DNA from: Dysidea avara
Lineage: Eukaryota > Porifera > Demospongiae > Dictyoceratida > Dysideidae
Length of the DNA stretch: 64,000 nt
Direction of reading: 5' to 3'
Assembly (NCBI RefSeq): GCF_963678975.1
Contig: NC_089272.1
Coordinates: forward strand, 7,913,858-7,977,857
Made by a program: the position numbers and the translations under genes. This document shows positions 11,035 through 21,529 of this stretch, piece by piece. Numbering within the stretch: the first letter of the stretch is position 1; each line of letters starts with the position of its first letter. The notes beneath the pieces are model-generated. The model worked only from the letters and a program-made list of their open reading frames with translations, was not told the origin of the DNA and ran no database searches.

Positions 11035-13485
11035 ACACACATGCATGTACGTATGTACATAATATCAATACGCATGCTGTATTTCCATTTCCTGGTATAA
11101 AAGCCCAGTCTTATAATCCATTTGTAAGCCAGCTGAAAAATCTTGTTTGCTCCTAGTAGCACACATATCATAAGTAAACTTGAGAATTATGCAAGTACAA
11201 TCACTGGGAACAACCTTTCTAACCTCCAAGATCCTTGATTGTCAATATGACTTAAATGAGATTGATTAGGCACATTAGTTATAGGCACAAGTCATGCACA
11301 CATCTCCAGAATTTGTGTGTTAAATATATTGAAATCCTACCAAAAAGTACTTTTGAAAGTATCTATGCATACTGTACATTGAAAATAATCTGCTATACAA
11401 TTTGATTAGAATAATTACTGACATTACAATGGATGTATTTAATGTGTATAGATGTACATGTATTGTCAGTGATCAAGGCATCCGAAGAGTACGAAACTAT
11501 TGCAGAAGGGATGAAAGGATCACTAGACAAAATCAATTCGCTACTGAAAGATCCACACATTACAATAAATGATGAAATTTATGACGTTGAATTGTTTCTC
11601 TGTAGTGACTATAAGGTATACACTTATTAGTAAACTTTGGTATTAGTAAATTACAAGTGTTCAAATTTCAGATGATTTTACTGTTGATGGGACTGAAAAA
11701 AGCATCATCACAGTATGCTTGTGTTTGGTGCAAGGTTGACCAAAAAGACAGGTATATACAAAAACACTGTATAAAACTTGAAAGATAATTCTGCAGATGG
11801 GATACAGGCATAGAAGACACCGAATATTTAGTCACAAATAGAAGAACGTTAGAATCTCTATATGAGGACTACAGAGAAAAACAATACAGCTGCAAACACT
11901 TACCACTTGTACACATTGAGACTGACCACATAATCCCTGACGAACTACACCTGCTACTAAGAATTACTGACATATTATTGAAGAACTTTATTGCTACAGC
12001 TGTTGCCCACGATAAAAGATTAATGAAAACTAGATGGAAACTGAAACAAGGGCCAATGGTGAGATCAGTTATTTTAAATATTAGACGCTGTGGAATCCCA
12101 TTTGACATCTGGATGAAAAAAAATGATGATGAGAGCTCCGACAAAAGTAATTATTCATATACATCATTAGTAGGCTACAGGAAAAAAAACCTGCTCAAAT
12201 TTTTTCCATCAAAGATCCCATTATGTCATCCTTCCACAGAAGTAAAAAGAGTAGCTCAGTTGTGGATTGTAAGTAGTAAAACTATTAAACTATGTGTTAA
12301 GGGATGCAATGTTTGCATTATTGTTGAAGGATTTCAAAGACCTTTACGATTTGATATCGCAAAGGAATCTGCTCACTCAGTACGACCTACTACACCAAAA
12401 GGTAACAGACTGCTTGTAAGTTTGTAGCTACAAAAGTTCACATGCATAACGATGTATGCATACTATGGATGCAGTTGTAAAGTACTATATAGGGCTATCG
12501 TGGTGTTAAAAATAAATACTCAGTTTTTAAAAATGTGATATTGACTGCTCTATTAGAGTGTCACCAGACTTGTTCTACCACCCCAGCATTGTGCTGTACA
12601 GTGCTAGGAAGCAAAGCCCCTCTCCTCCAGTTTAATTAGACTCTGATATGCAAAAAAATGGTAAGAGGGGGAAGTGGTGGATGATTTTGGCAATAAAGTT
12701 ACTATGAAGCTTACACAGTGAGGTTTAACAGTTATGAATGTAAATTGTTTTGGTGTCTGGATACAGTACATGTCTCAATATAATAATTTTAGAAGTTTGT
12801 GGTGGCATTAGAAGTTTTATATTATATCGCTAAAAATAAATACTCGGGGTTTTAAACATGACTGTTCTATTAGAGTGATTGACTATGCTATTAGAATATC
12901 TTTATGTTTTGGTACATAACGGTGTCCAATTAAAAAGGGGAGGGGCTTTGCTTCCTTTGTCTTTAATTAGTATATTATACTTTAGTATGCATATGAAACA
13001 ATTCATATTATGTACAATGAATTTAAAGAACAAAACAAATTTGCAGGCAAAGGACTGGGTCGATGATTATACAGATTTACGAGATGTGCATTGCAGCTAC
13101 CGCCCACAATATGTGACTCCGTACATGCACATTTTGACCTACCATGTACCACACCTGATTCGCATGTATGGCAACATAAAGCAGTTTTCGTGCCAAGGTA
13201 AGGAATACTTAATGATCATAACGGAATATGTAAACTTAAATTCATAGCTGTGGAGAAGAAAAATGACATTTGTAAATCTATATATTTTAAATCTTCGAAC
13301 AAGTGGGATGCCCCCAAAGACATCGTGGACCATGAGCAGAGGGTAAAGAAATTAAAGGCTTTTGCCCGAAGAAAAAGAGGCTACACGTATGTAATAGTAT
13401 GAAGATATTACATGTCAATATTACTTTATGCAGCTGGCATAAGAAAACGGCATCCCCTGAGAGTAGACAATATCAAAATCTATGA
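8337..13485 (+). CDS. DDE-transposase-like protein, eleven exons, 720 aa
   Basis: Exons: 8337-8799, 9208-9521, 9582-9698, 10295-10433, 11452-11615, 11672-11751, 11797-12268, 12330-12401, 13047-13197, 13248-13386, 13434-13485. Every intron is GT-AG, phases match at all ten junctions and the total is 721 codons with the stop. The first ~270 residues hold no domain I can name. Then come blocks that fit a DDE/RNase H-like core: an Asp in VKVSLDGAKYSRTSN, an Asp in LCSDYKMILLLMGL, a CVWC knuckle, a D-x2-H motif (PDELHLLLR) and a Glu in FSCQAVEKKND after VTPYMHILTYHVPH. The D, D, [C/D](2)H, E order is the signature shared by several eukaryotic cut-and-paste superfamilies; I cannot name which one. 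No TIRs flank the gene, so a domesticated copy is possible. Introns hold a MITE and a CA repeat. The least certain junctions are exon 4 (both ends) and the start of exon 5, chosen partly by phase. Confidence 0.8.
8874..9182. mobile_element. Harbinger-type MITE in intron 1
   Basis: The element is 309 bp with TIRs of about 30 bp (GGCCACATAAACTTAATTAT on the left, inverse on the right) and TTA on both sides. A TTA target duplication and a GG start fit PIF/Harbinger. It lies wholly inside intron 1 of the DDE-like gene and does not touch the splice sites. Confidence 0.85.
10932..11040. repeat. (CA)n microsatellite in intron 4
   Basis: About 109 bp of CA with one CTGACA interruption near 10954, inside the 1,018-bp intron 4 of the DDE-like gene. 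ORFs over it are artefacts. Confidence 0.97.
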
Positions 13486-13591
13486 TCTATTGTAAATTTG
13501 TCAGTAACTTACACATGCATTCATACATACATACATAATTGTGAATGCACTATTGTACCTCCACTGCAATGTTTTAATACATCAACAATTA

Positions 13592-13597
13592 AATAAA
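13592..13597 (+). terminator. Poly(A) signal AATAAA
   Basis: An AATAAA lies 107 bp after the stop codon of the DDE-like gene, a plausible 3' end signal. Confidence 0.45.
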
Positions 13598-14744
13598 CAA
13601 GCTATGGGAATTAAGCTGAGGGCTGGATGAATGTATAAATATACTCGCTGAAACTTCTTGCAGAAGTGTTCCAGAATGCTATAGCTCTTACACAGTGCTA
13701 TATGTTCAAATTATAAAAATACATAAATTGCAGCTGCTGAAAGGAGTAACAATACTTGGGTGACTGGTTTAATATGTTGGTATCCATGGTAACAAAGCAC
13801 ACTGATGTGGTAAAGTAGCAACAGTACTCTCAGTATAGAGTTACTGATCCATGAGAAGTGTAAGTGTGCAAATGGGTATACAAAACAGTACTTTACCTTA
13901 GACGATGCATTCTACATGTATTGAGCCTAACAATGGTAATCATCTTATGGCAATTGTCACTGATTATGAATTTATTTTTTGTGATTCTCATATAGCAGAC
14001 ACCCAACTAGAAAAATGTTATAAGTGTACTCCATGTATGGCGTAATGTATTTCATGGACTCATGGACTGAACTGGAAACAGCTTTTTACTAATAATCCAG
14101 GCATTATTTATCCCTTTTAATGCTGAAGACAAAATTACCAATCTACAACTGCTGGTACTGCTCTTCTAAACAAATCACACAGTTCATGCCCACACCAATT
14201 TATTAGAATATTTACAAAACACATGTACTTGTGTGTACTTGCAGCGATAGGTGCTACTACTCTAGCATAGATTCATTCCTTTGCTCCTCAAGTACTTAGC
14301 ACAGGTATTTAGGTTTCAGTAATGAGCCAGTACGTATTCTTAGTTACATAGTCAAGTAGTCTCATGCCCACCCACCTCAGTACTCTCTTACTGATTGACT
14401 AGTAAGTTTGTACTAATATACATTCACTATAGCTTATTGTTAGCCTGTATAGGAATAGCCATGCCACCCTACAAAGCTATAAATTGAATACTGTCATGCA
14501 TTGCAAAGTTTCTAAAAAAAATAGTGCATGCACGACCTTCATTAGTGACTTGTAAGGAAGAGCAGTGCCAGCAGATCACAGTGTAGATCGGTAGTGGTGT
14601 CTTTAACCCCACAAGAGAGATGGATTATTGTTAAAGAGCTGTTTTCAGCCCAATCCATGAGTCCAGTCCACAAGTCCAGTTGGCAAAATACATTACACCT
14701 GGCTATCATGTAAAAGGATACCTCCCATGCCCTATATATATATA
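13598..14744. other. Intergenic, no gene recognised
   Basis: AT-rich unique-looking sequence between the DDE-like gene and the pogo element. It ends in a short (TA)n tract at about 14734-14744, into which the transposon inserted. Confidence 0.4.
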
Positions 14745-14784
14745 CCGTATACGTACAAATTTTCGAGGGACGTAATTTTCGCGG
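14745..14784 (+). repeat. Left TIR of pogo element
   Basis: Matches 17804-17843 inverted, base for base over 40 bp, by eye. The TA target duplication is at 14743-14744. Confidence 0.93.
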
Positions 14785-14902
14785 TCCAGCAAATTTCAGG
14801 ATTTTCGCGATTTTATTTTCGATGATTGTTTAACCCTCAGAAATATTCGCGGTTTTATTTTCGAGGATCACCTCTCGTGACGTTGGCGCCTGAGTTGGCA
14901 GC

Positions 14903-16399
14903 ATGGCAAAGGATATTACGTATTACTTTAAACGTCAGTCAAAATGCGATTTCGATTTGTCAAAATTACCGCCTAGTATATCACAAGCTACCATCAAGGC
15001 CGTTCGAAAGGAAGTAAATGAAATCGTAAACCCTCGAGGTGATGGCAGCGAGGATGGCGAAGCTTCAAACGGTAGCAAAAGAGGTTTCTACATTAAGATC
15101 TCAGGAAAAGAAAAGGCAATCGTTGGAGAGTACGCCTATAATCATGGGGTCGCTGCCGCAATGCGACATTTCAAGGAGACTGGCGAATTCACGAAACTCA
15201 AAGAATCCACTGTTCGAGGCTGGCGAGATGCCTATATTAAAACTTACAAAGACCTGAAAGAAGAATCTAGAAAGCGACCGGGGAGCCCAGTTAAAGTAGA
15301 GGAACTGCCAGAAAAGCGCCGTGGAAGACCACTCCTACTTGGTGAAGAAATGGAAAGAGAAGTGAAGTGCTTTATTAAAGCCAGCAGGGAATTGGGTACT
15401 GCTGTAAGTACAGAAGTTGTTATGGGCACTGCAAGAGGAGTTGTGATTAGCCATGATGCTAATTTACTTGCTGAAAATGGTGGCCATATTGACATAACAA
15501 AGGACTGGGCTAAACGAATACTCCATCGGATGAACATGGTAAAACGGCAAGGGACAACGAAAGCAAAGGTGATGCCTTCTGATTTTGAACAATTGAAAGT
15601 GCAGTTTTTGTCTGATATCCGAACAATGGTTATGATGGAGGACATTCCTGGCGAGCTTATAATCAATTGGGATCAAGCTGGATTAAAGTACGTGCCTGTT
15701 CCTGATTGGACATTTGAACAGAAAGGTGCCAAAAGAGTGGAGATTGTTGGTCTTGATGATAAAAGGCAGATCACTGTATTGCTATCTTGTACGTTGACTG
15801 GAAAATTACTGCCAACTCAAGTAATTTATGGAGGAAAGACACCTGCATGCTTGCCAAAGAGAGCCAGTCCAGATGGATGGTACTTGTGTTACACAGAAAA
15901 TCACTGGTCAAATGAGGAGACGATGATGGCTTATTTGAGTAAAATCTTGTTGCCATATGTAGTTTCAACTCGTCGAGATCTAAACTTGCCAAGCACACAT
16001 CCTTGTCTAGTAATATTTGACCAGTTTAAAGCTCAGACGACTCAACGGTGTCTAAAGACTTTGGAAGACAACAACATTTTAGTTGCTGAAGTGCCTGCAA
16101 ACTGTACAGATCACTTGCAGCCACTAGATTTAAGTGTGAATAAACCGATCAAGAGCTACATGAAACGCTTGTTTCAGCTTTGGTATGCTGAAGAAGTCAA
16201 AAAACAGCTCAAGGGCAACTCTACTGCAGCCAAGGTCATTGATCTCAAATTAAGTATACTGAAACCTCTTGGTTTAAAGTGGCTGGAAGAAGCGTGCCAT
16301 TATGTTGAAAGAAACGATTTCATTCGTAATGGTTTTGCTGAAGCTGGCATAACTGAAGTTGTCGATGCCCTCAGTTCAGCTACTAACACTCAATCGTAA
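14903..16399 (+). CDS. Pogo-family transposase, 498 aa
   Basis: A single uninterrupted ORF. An N-terminal HTH lies about residues 68-115 (MRHFKETGEFTKLKESTVRGW). A CENP-B-type HTH follows at about 140-220 (KRRGRPLLLGEEMEREV, then GGHIDITKDWAKRILHRMN). The DDE_1 catalytic core covers about 255-450: first Asp in LIINWDQAGL, second in LVIFDQFKAQTTQ, third in HLQPLDLSVNKPIK. The last two are separated by 35 residues, within the pogo range. It should cut and paste the element by binding its TIR and subterminal repeats, inserting at TA. The start ATG lies just inside the left end, 158 bp from the TIR tip. No frameshift or missing catalytic residue is seen, so it may be functional. Confidence 0.95.
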   Translation: MAKDITYYFKRQSKCDFDLSKLPPSISQATIKAVRKEVNEIVNPRGDGSEDGEASNGSKRGFYIKISGKEKAIVGEYAYNHGVAAAMRHFKETGEFTKLKESTVRGWRDAYIKTYKDLKEESRKRPGSPVKVEELPEKRRGRPLLLGEEMEREVKCFIKASRELGTAVSTEVVMGTARGVVISHDANLLAENGGHIDITKDWAKRILHRMNMVKRQGTTKAKVMPSDFEQLKVQFLSDIRTMVMMEDIPGELIINWDQAGLKYVPVPDWTFEQKGAKRVEIVGLDDKRQITVLLSCTLTGKLLPTQVIYGGKTPACLPKRASPDGWYLCYTENHWSNEETMMAYLSKILLPYVVSTRRDLNLPSTHPCLVIFDQFKAQTTQRCLKTLEDNNILVAEVPANCTDHLQPLDLSVNKPIKSYMKRLFQLWYAEEVKKQLKGNSTAAKVIDLKLSILKPLGLKWLEEACHYVERNDFIRNGFAEAGITEVVDALSSATNTQS

Positions 16400-16539
16400 C
16401 TTGATAAGACATTTAAACAGTTATCATTGATTTAAGATTTGTTATAATATAGGTGTATAATCAATGCTGAATTATTAAATAATACAATGATACTAGAATT
16501 ATTAAAATCAATCATTAATAATACACTTGTAAGTCACCA

Positions 16540-17712
16540 TTACATTTCATGGATAAGTGGAAATAGCTCAAGGTCTTTTTGGGGAAAGCAGTATACCAAA
16601 TGTTCACGCATACGTTTTTCATCGTAAATGAACTTTGTAGGATCCTTGCCAAATGCAATAGTGGTAGCATTAGCAACCGCAAATAGCCCACACTCTACAC
16701 CAGTTTCTTGCTTCTGTATCTTTTTAACCACTTTGATACTTTGAGTATTACATCGAAACTGCTTTCTAATGATTCCCAGAGTAGCTTGATCCCACTTTGT
16801 GTACCATGAGTCATATATCAGTACCTCTTTACGTGTAGTGCCAACTGTAGTGCCACACACCCAATGATCATCATTTACATGAAATATTTGAACTGCATTG
16901 GTTGTGCTCTGCTTATGGGCTTGGCCTTGAAGCAGTGTTAATCGAAGGCCATTAATACTGGGAAATTTCAATTTCAGAATTCGCTGAGCACAATTAATAT
17001 GCTTATCGGTAAGTTTTTCTCCTTGCTCCAAAATGTGTTATCCTCAAATGTTAATGAAATATCATGAACTTTAACCCATATATCTGAGCGACAAGCACCA
17101 CCACTATCATGTTTACCACTTTCTCCATCGCCATCAATGGTAGGTTCCACTTTGACCACTGGCACATCATTTCTTGACATCATTGAAGAACTGGGAGCAT
17201 CAATATCTCTGCTTTCATCACAACTTTCTGTAGCTACAGCTAGTAATAATACATGCCCATGACGCTGCTAAAAGCTTACCTTGCATTTCAGTGACATCAC
17301 TTATGTGCGAAATGTCATCTTCATCCGCTAAAGCTCTCTGTGTCTTTCTTGTAAAGCTGCTTGGTCCAGCAAATCTGTAGACACATGGCAACTCGACTCC
17401 ACCGTTATCCACACCTCGACACGTGCAACGCCTTCGTGCCCCAATTACGGTAGCTAAAATACTACCACCATGTCTAATAAAAAGTGTCACAGTACACATG
17501 CACGAAATCGTGCGCGGGACATGTCCAACGACCTGGCCGTCCTTCATTATAGCAACTGCAAATGAATCATGATGGTTGCCAAACTCGCGTTCACAATTGC
17601 GCTGTTCACCAATGACAGCAGTCCACACATCTTTATAATAGTGATATCCATGAATAGCACTAGTCGCATCAAAAGTCGAGAGCGTTTCACTCACTGCCAT
17701 GTGGGCTGCCAT
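16540..17712 (-). pseudogene. HIRAN + Ulp1-like (C48) protease gene of the pogo element, one frameshift
   Basis: Exon 1 is 17712-17280; after a 52-bp GT-AG intron, exon 2 is 17227-16540. Exon 1 encodes a HIRAN-like domain (about residues 15-110: YYKDVWTAVIGE, then HDSFAVAIMKDGQVVGHVPR and GGVELPCVYRF). Exon 2 encodes a Ulp1/SENP-type cysteine peptidase with all expected catalytic residues: His in NDDHWVC, Asp in LIYDSWY, and Gln and Cys in KQETGVECGLFAVANA. Near 17030, in a TTTT run, the frame slips: upstream reads HDISLTFEDNTF, downstream EKLTDKHINCAQRIL. Both halves match the start of the Ulp1 fold, so one base seems lost. A 50-nt intron with weak sites (GTTAAAG...TTTGGAG) is the alternative. 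A role cleaving SUMO-like conjugates is inference. The gene converges tail to tail on the transposase gene, 140 bp apart. Confidence 0.8.
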
Positions 17713-17803
17713 ATCTGCACGTGTTTAGTCGCGACGTTAGTATGCGGTCAGTCAATAAAATTCGAGGATGAAATTTTCGCGGATAGCAGGTCGTCCGCGA
17801 AAA

Positions 17804-17843
17804 CCGCGAAAATTACGTCCCTCGAAAATTTGTACGTATACGG
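17804..17843 (-). repeat. Right TIR of pogo element
   Basis: Inverse of 14745-14784, followed by the TA duplication at 17844-17845. Confidence 0.93.
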
Positions 17844-17845
17844 TA

Positions 17846-18548
17846 TACCTTTTCTAATGAGATGCAAAAGCAAACTTCCCAGATGCTAAGAAATGATTCT
17901 CTATTGCTGCAGTTCATTACATCCTATTAGTGTTTTATTTGTTTTAATTCATAATTATTACCACCTTTAGTTGAATTGTTAGGCATACAAATGTGAATGA
18001 TAATAAAATGCAACGGACAAAATAAAGCTTTTAGATCACGTAAAATCTCTAGTGCATTACAGCAGGTATTATCTTCGCTGAATTGCCAGACAAGTCTACC
18101 AAGTTAATAAGCAGTGTGTCTGACTGTCTGTGTGAACAAACAGCCTACAACCAGTAGTCCAGTCCAGTACTTGACTCATATCTAGCTAGTTGATGGTGGC
18201 AAAGAGGGGTGTGACACCTTCGCAAATCTGTACGTGATTTGAAGCTTCACGCGTGATTGCCGTAGTGTGATTTGTGATGTTATTACTGTGTTCTGAAGGA
18301 CAGTAGTTCGTGATTAAAACTAGTATTGTATCAATGTGAGCTTAGAAATGTGTTTTAGAGAGTAGTTTTCAAACAATTTTAATTATTTGCGTGGGCGAAA
18401 CCGCTCGAGATTTGTTGTTTTGTGATTTGATAGTTGAAGACCATACGTGAGTTGGAGAGGTGTCATAGCTACTCCCGGGGCGGCAAACTCACTGTATAGC
18501 CAGAAAAAAAGCAGGATTAACTTTAGTAGCACAGGTTCGTAAACATTA
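17846..18548. other. Intergenic, no gene recognised
   Basis: Unique-looking sequence with a few CG-containing stretches (18220-18490). No supported ORF. Confidence 0.4.
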
Positions 18549-18869
18549 TGCACCTATCAATGGTAAGCCCCACTACCCCCCTCCCGGGCTTACTAGGGGA
18601 TTAGTGGGGGATTTTGACCTGATTTGATCTGAAACTCTGCCCCACTAGTGGGGCATTTGACCGCTCGAAATTTTAGGCATTTATTTTAACTTGCAAGCTA
18701 AAGGAATTGACCTGTTTCCTAAAGTACCTAACAGCCATACTACATGGAGATTTGACCACTAGTCGTTCCCCCATGGGTGGAGAATTTGATTTTTCAAAAA
18801 GTCAAATCCCCACCATTTCCCCCACTACGCCCGGGAGGGGGTAGGTATGGGATAACATTGATAGGTGCA
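18549..18869. mobile_element. GC-rich MITE with TGCACCTATCAAT ends
   Basis: Inverted ends TGCACCTATCAAT are followed inward by a CCCCACTA...CTCCCGGGC block and its inverse. TTA flanks both sides (18546-18548 and 18870-18872). About 321 bp, no ORF, much more G+C than its surroundings. The TTA duplication suggests a Harbinger-type origin. Confidence 0.75.
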
Positions 18870-18872
18870 TTA

Positions 18873-19816
18873 CCAAACAGGCTCGTAAACATTTGTTACA
18901 ACTTTCAGTTTCTTTATGGACGAACAATGCCTGTATGATTTTACGGTACTGGGCTTTGCAGTGTGAGGACTCTGATTTTCCTTTCCCCAAACCCCGGTTG
19001 TAATTAATTGTGTTTGTAGTTTAGTTGTAGAGTAATTTGTATTGTAACTGTATTATAAAAGAATTTACGGATTTTTCGTTTTCGTACTTTAGTAGCACTG
19101 TACTGATATATAAAAGTCAGACATCAAAGTGCACATTTGTCTCAAAACAAAGCGTTTTATACTGAGGGTTGGCCACACAGAATACTGAGAGCATAGATTT
19201 ATAAACCCCAGGCACCTGGGATATTTAACAGGGTGCGATATGCTCAGAGGCTGGCCAGACTGGGGTCCGATACAACCATAGTTTATAAATAGATATAGCA
19301 AGACCAAAAAATCATACTAGTACAAAAAAAACTAACCTGCAGAGGTGTAAACGACTCGTGAAGATAGGAGGCTATTGACTGTGATGGTGAGCCCTAGGGT
19401 GCGCCTAGGCTTGCTGTGCCGTAACAATTATGACATAGGCGCTTCTGTATATACTTCGCTTCTGTTCGTAATCTATCGTAGTTTATGAAGGAGACACATG
19501 ACAACATTTTTTTAAAAATTATTTGTACTATGAAAACCGTTGGTTATGAAGTTAACTAGTGGTGAGGCGTTGAAACAAAGAACTGTTCTACCATATGACA
19601 ACCGGTAAACTGAGAAAAAGTGACGTCTGGATTGTCAGTGTGAGCACATTGTGTTGTCTCCATTGGTTATGTGTATTAATTCTTATCGCGTGTTTTGTAC
19701 TATGAAAACCGCCGTGTCTAGCTTTCACCTTTTAATGCAAGATAGATTTCATGTTGCTTAATGCTGCTAGAACCGGTAAAGTGACATAAGATTAAAGGAC
19801 ACTGCATGCCAAAGCG
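18873..19816. other. Intergenic, no gene recognised
   Basis: Contains two short related segments beginning TACTATGAAAACCG near 19527 and 19698. No coding evidence. Confidence 0.4.
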
Positions 19817-21528
19817 TTAAAGGCTTGCTCCTGATATAAGCGCGTACATGTGTGAATCGCAAAAATAAAAATAATAAGTACGCTCAATTGTGCCATATGG
19901 CCTAATCCATTCATCAGAAGGAATGGGTGTATCAGGAGGGCACCTCTGTTGTACTTGCTGACGAAAATCTCTCACAGAAGTAGCCTTTGCTACATGCACA
20001 ACACCTGACTGTCTACGGTCATCAACAGTAGTCCCTATGTTCTCTTCAAGAAATTCCTTTGCCCTACTCTGAAATACATCAAAATGATTCTTGCTTGAAT
20101 TTAGGGCTCTTAAATCATAGATGAAGTCTGGTTCCTCCAGCTCAAACAACAGGTTAACCCTTTCATCTACTTCCTTCTCAGAAACTGTTGTGTTTACAGA
20201 CTTATCCCCTGTCAAATCATGATAGAAATGCCTCAATACTGCCTTAGTCATATTCTTAGCTATTCGCCCAAATTTATCAAACATAGCCTTTCTCATTGCT
20301 CTAGTATGGTATGTTGGAATGTCACATTTTATAGATTCAATAACTTCATGACAGGATTGGATAGCTGAAGAGATATCTTAGCTATTCGCCCAAATTTATC
20401 AAACATAGCCTTTCTCATTGCTCTAGTATGGTATGTTGGAATGTCACATTTTATAGATTCAATAACTTCATGACAGGATTGGATAGCTGAAGAGATATCT
20501 GTAGCATCTGCGATCCATAGCCAATGGATGTTTCCAACATTACTGCCAGGTGAATATGTCGCTAAAATTGCTGGTGATAATAATCCATCCTTCAGTTGTT
20601 GTATAACATCATATCGCTTCCGATGGTCGGTTGGTAAAAGTTCATCAATTTCAATAGTAACATTAGCACCAGAACCCTCTAACTTTTCCTGGAAAGCAGC
20701 AATATCAGGTAAAAGAGAATGCCTGGGAGTGAGGTACTCTACCAATAAATTATTTCCAACGGTTCTGGCAGGAGATGATGATCCATGAAGAAAATTGATT
20801 CTATGTTTCTTAACATAAAGACTGTCAGCATAATCCCCTAGGCATGCAGCAAAACATTTGATTTCCGTTTTCAGTCTTTTCCAGTCTACTCTGTCCCAAA
20901 AGGAAAGTTGCAGATTACCAAACAGCTGCTGAGAATGGGATTTTAGTGTGCTTGTACACATGGAAGTAGTTGATCTTTTCTTGTGCTTTGACTTTTCTTA
21001 CTGGTTGTAGCCAACAAAATTTGACAGGATTGCAGGAATATGGAGGTTTCTTTCAGCAAAAGTGTGGTGATGTCCATCTATATACCATACAGCATCACAA
21101 AGCGACCTTAGTGCATTAACAGCAGTTCCACTGTCAACTTCTGATGGTAACCACCACAGCCCATCCTTCTCAATCATTGTTAATACAACTGGTCCTTCTT
21201 ATTTCTGACAGCAACTTTATCTGGTAGTACATGTGACATCCTTTTTCTTTGAGCTGCCATCATTATGTCAAAAGCATTTCAACATGGAGTAGGTTCTCCT
21301 GTAGCTGACTGGTCCACTAAACTCACTTGAGGAAGTGAAACACGCATAGCATTTTGCAAAATTCCCAAAGGTGTCTGCTACCAACTTTGCTTTCAGCTAT
21401 GTAAAAATTTACAATAATTATAGAAACACATGAATAGTTGCTGTGTTATACCTAGATTCCCAATGCGATCAATGTTATTCTTGTCCCTTCCAATGTGTAC
21501 TTCTGTCAGATTGTGGCCATTGTGTTCT
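19817..21528 (-). pseudogene. Broken transposon-derived multi-exon gene
   Basis: On the minus strand a set of collinear coding pieces can be read. From the 5' side they are: HNGHNLTEVHIGRDKN (about 21515-21455, ending at a GT donor); VSLPQVSLVDQSATGEPTP (about 21350); a piece from MAAQRKRMSHVLPD into GPVVLTMIEKDGLWWLPSEV (about 21260-20990); then long ORFs 20961-20329 and 20296-19817. The last includes DVFQSRAKEFLEENIG and RCPPDTPIPSDEWIRP. It reads as one protein broken by at least one in-frame stop, two or more frameshifts and a 122-bp tandem duplication. The protein resembles a multicopy uncharacterised family of cnidarian and sponge genomes (from memory, not checked) that I take to be transposon-borne. 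Its 5' side is cut off where the repeat array at 21530 begins. Confidence 0.6.
20255..20498. repeat. 122-bp perfect tandem duplication
   Basis: The segment starting CTTAGCTATTCGCCCAAATT occurs twice, offset by 122 bp, with no differences seen. As 122 is not a multiple of three, it breaks the reading frame of the host ORF. Confidence 0.93.
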
Positions 21529-21529
21529 A

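Larger units (their letters stand above)
14745..17843. mobile_element. Complete pogo-type DNA transposon with two genes
   Basis: This 3,099-bp element is bounded by identical 40-bp inverted repeats (14745-14784 and 17804-17843, starting CCGTATACGTACAAATTTTC) and flanked by TA. Subterminal regions carry several short TTTTCGCGG/TTTTCGAGG repeats, likely transposase-binding sites. Inside are a pogo transposase ORF on plus (14903-16399) and a convergent HIRAN/Ulp1-like gene on minus (17712-16540). The identical ends and intact transposase suggest recent mobility. Confidence 0.93.

Noticed and set aside
10843..11171. ORFs rich in CV or HT
   Set aside because: Translation of the intronic CA microsatellite.
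15244..15998. Three minus-strand ORFs of 70-140 codons
   Set aside because: Antisense of the pogo transposase coding sequence.
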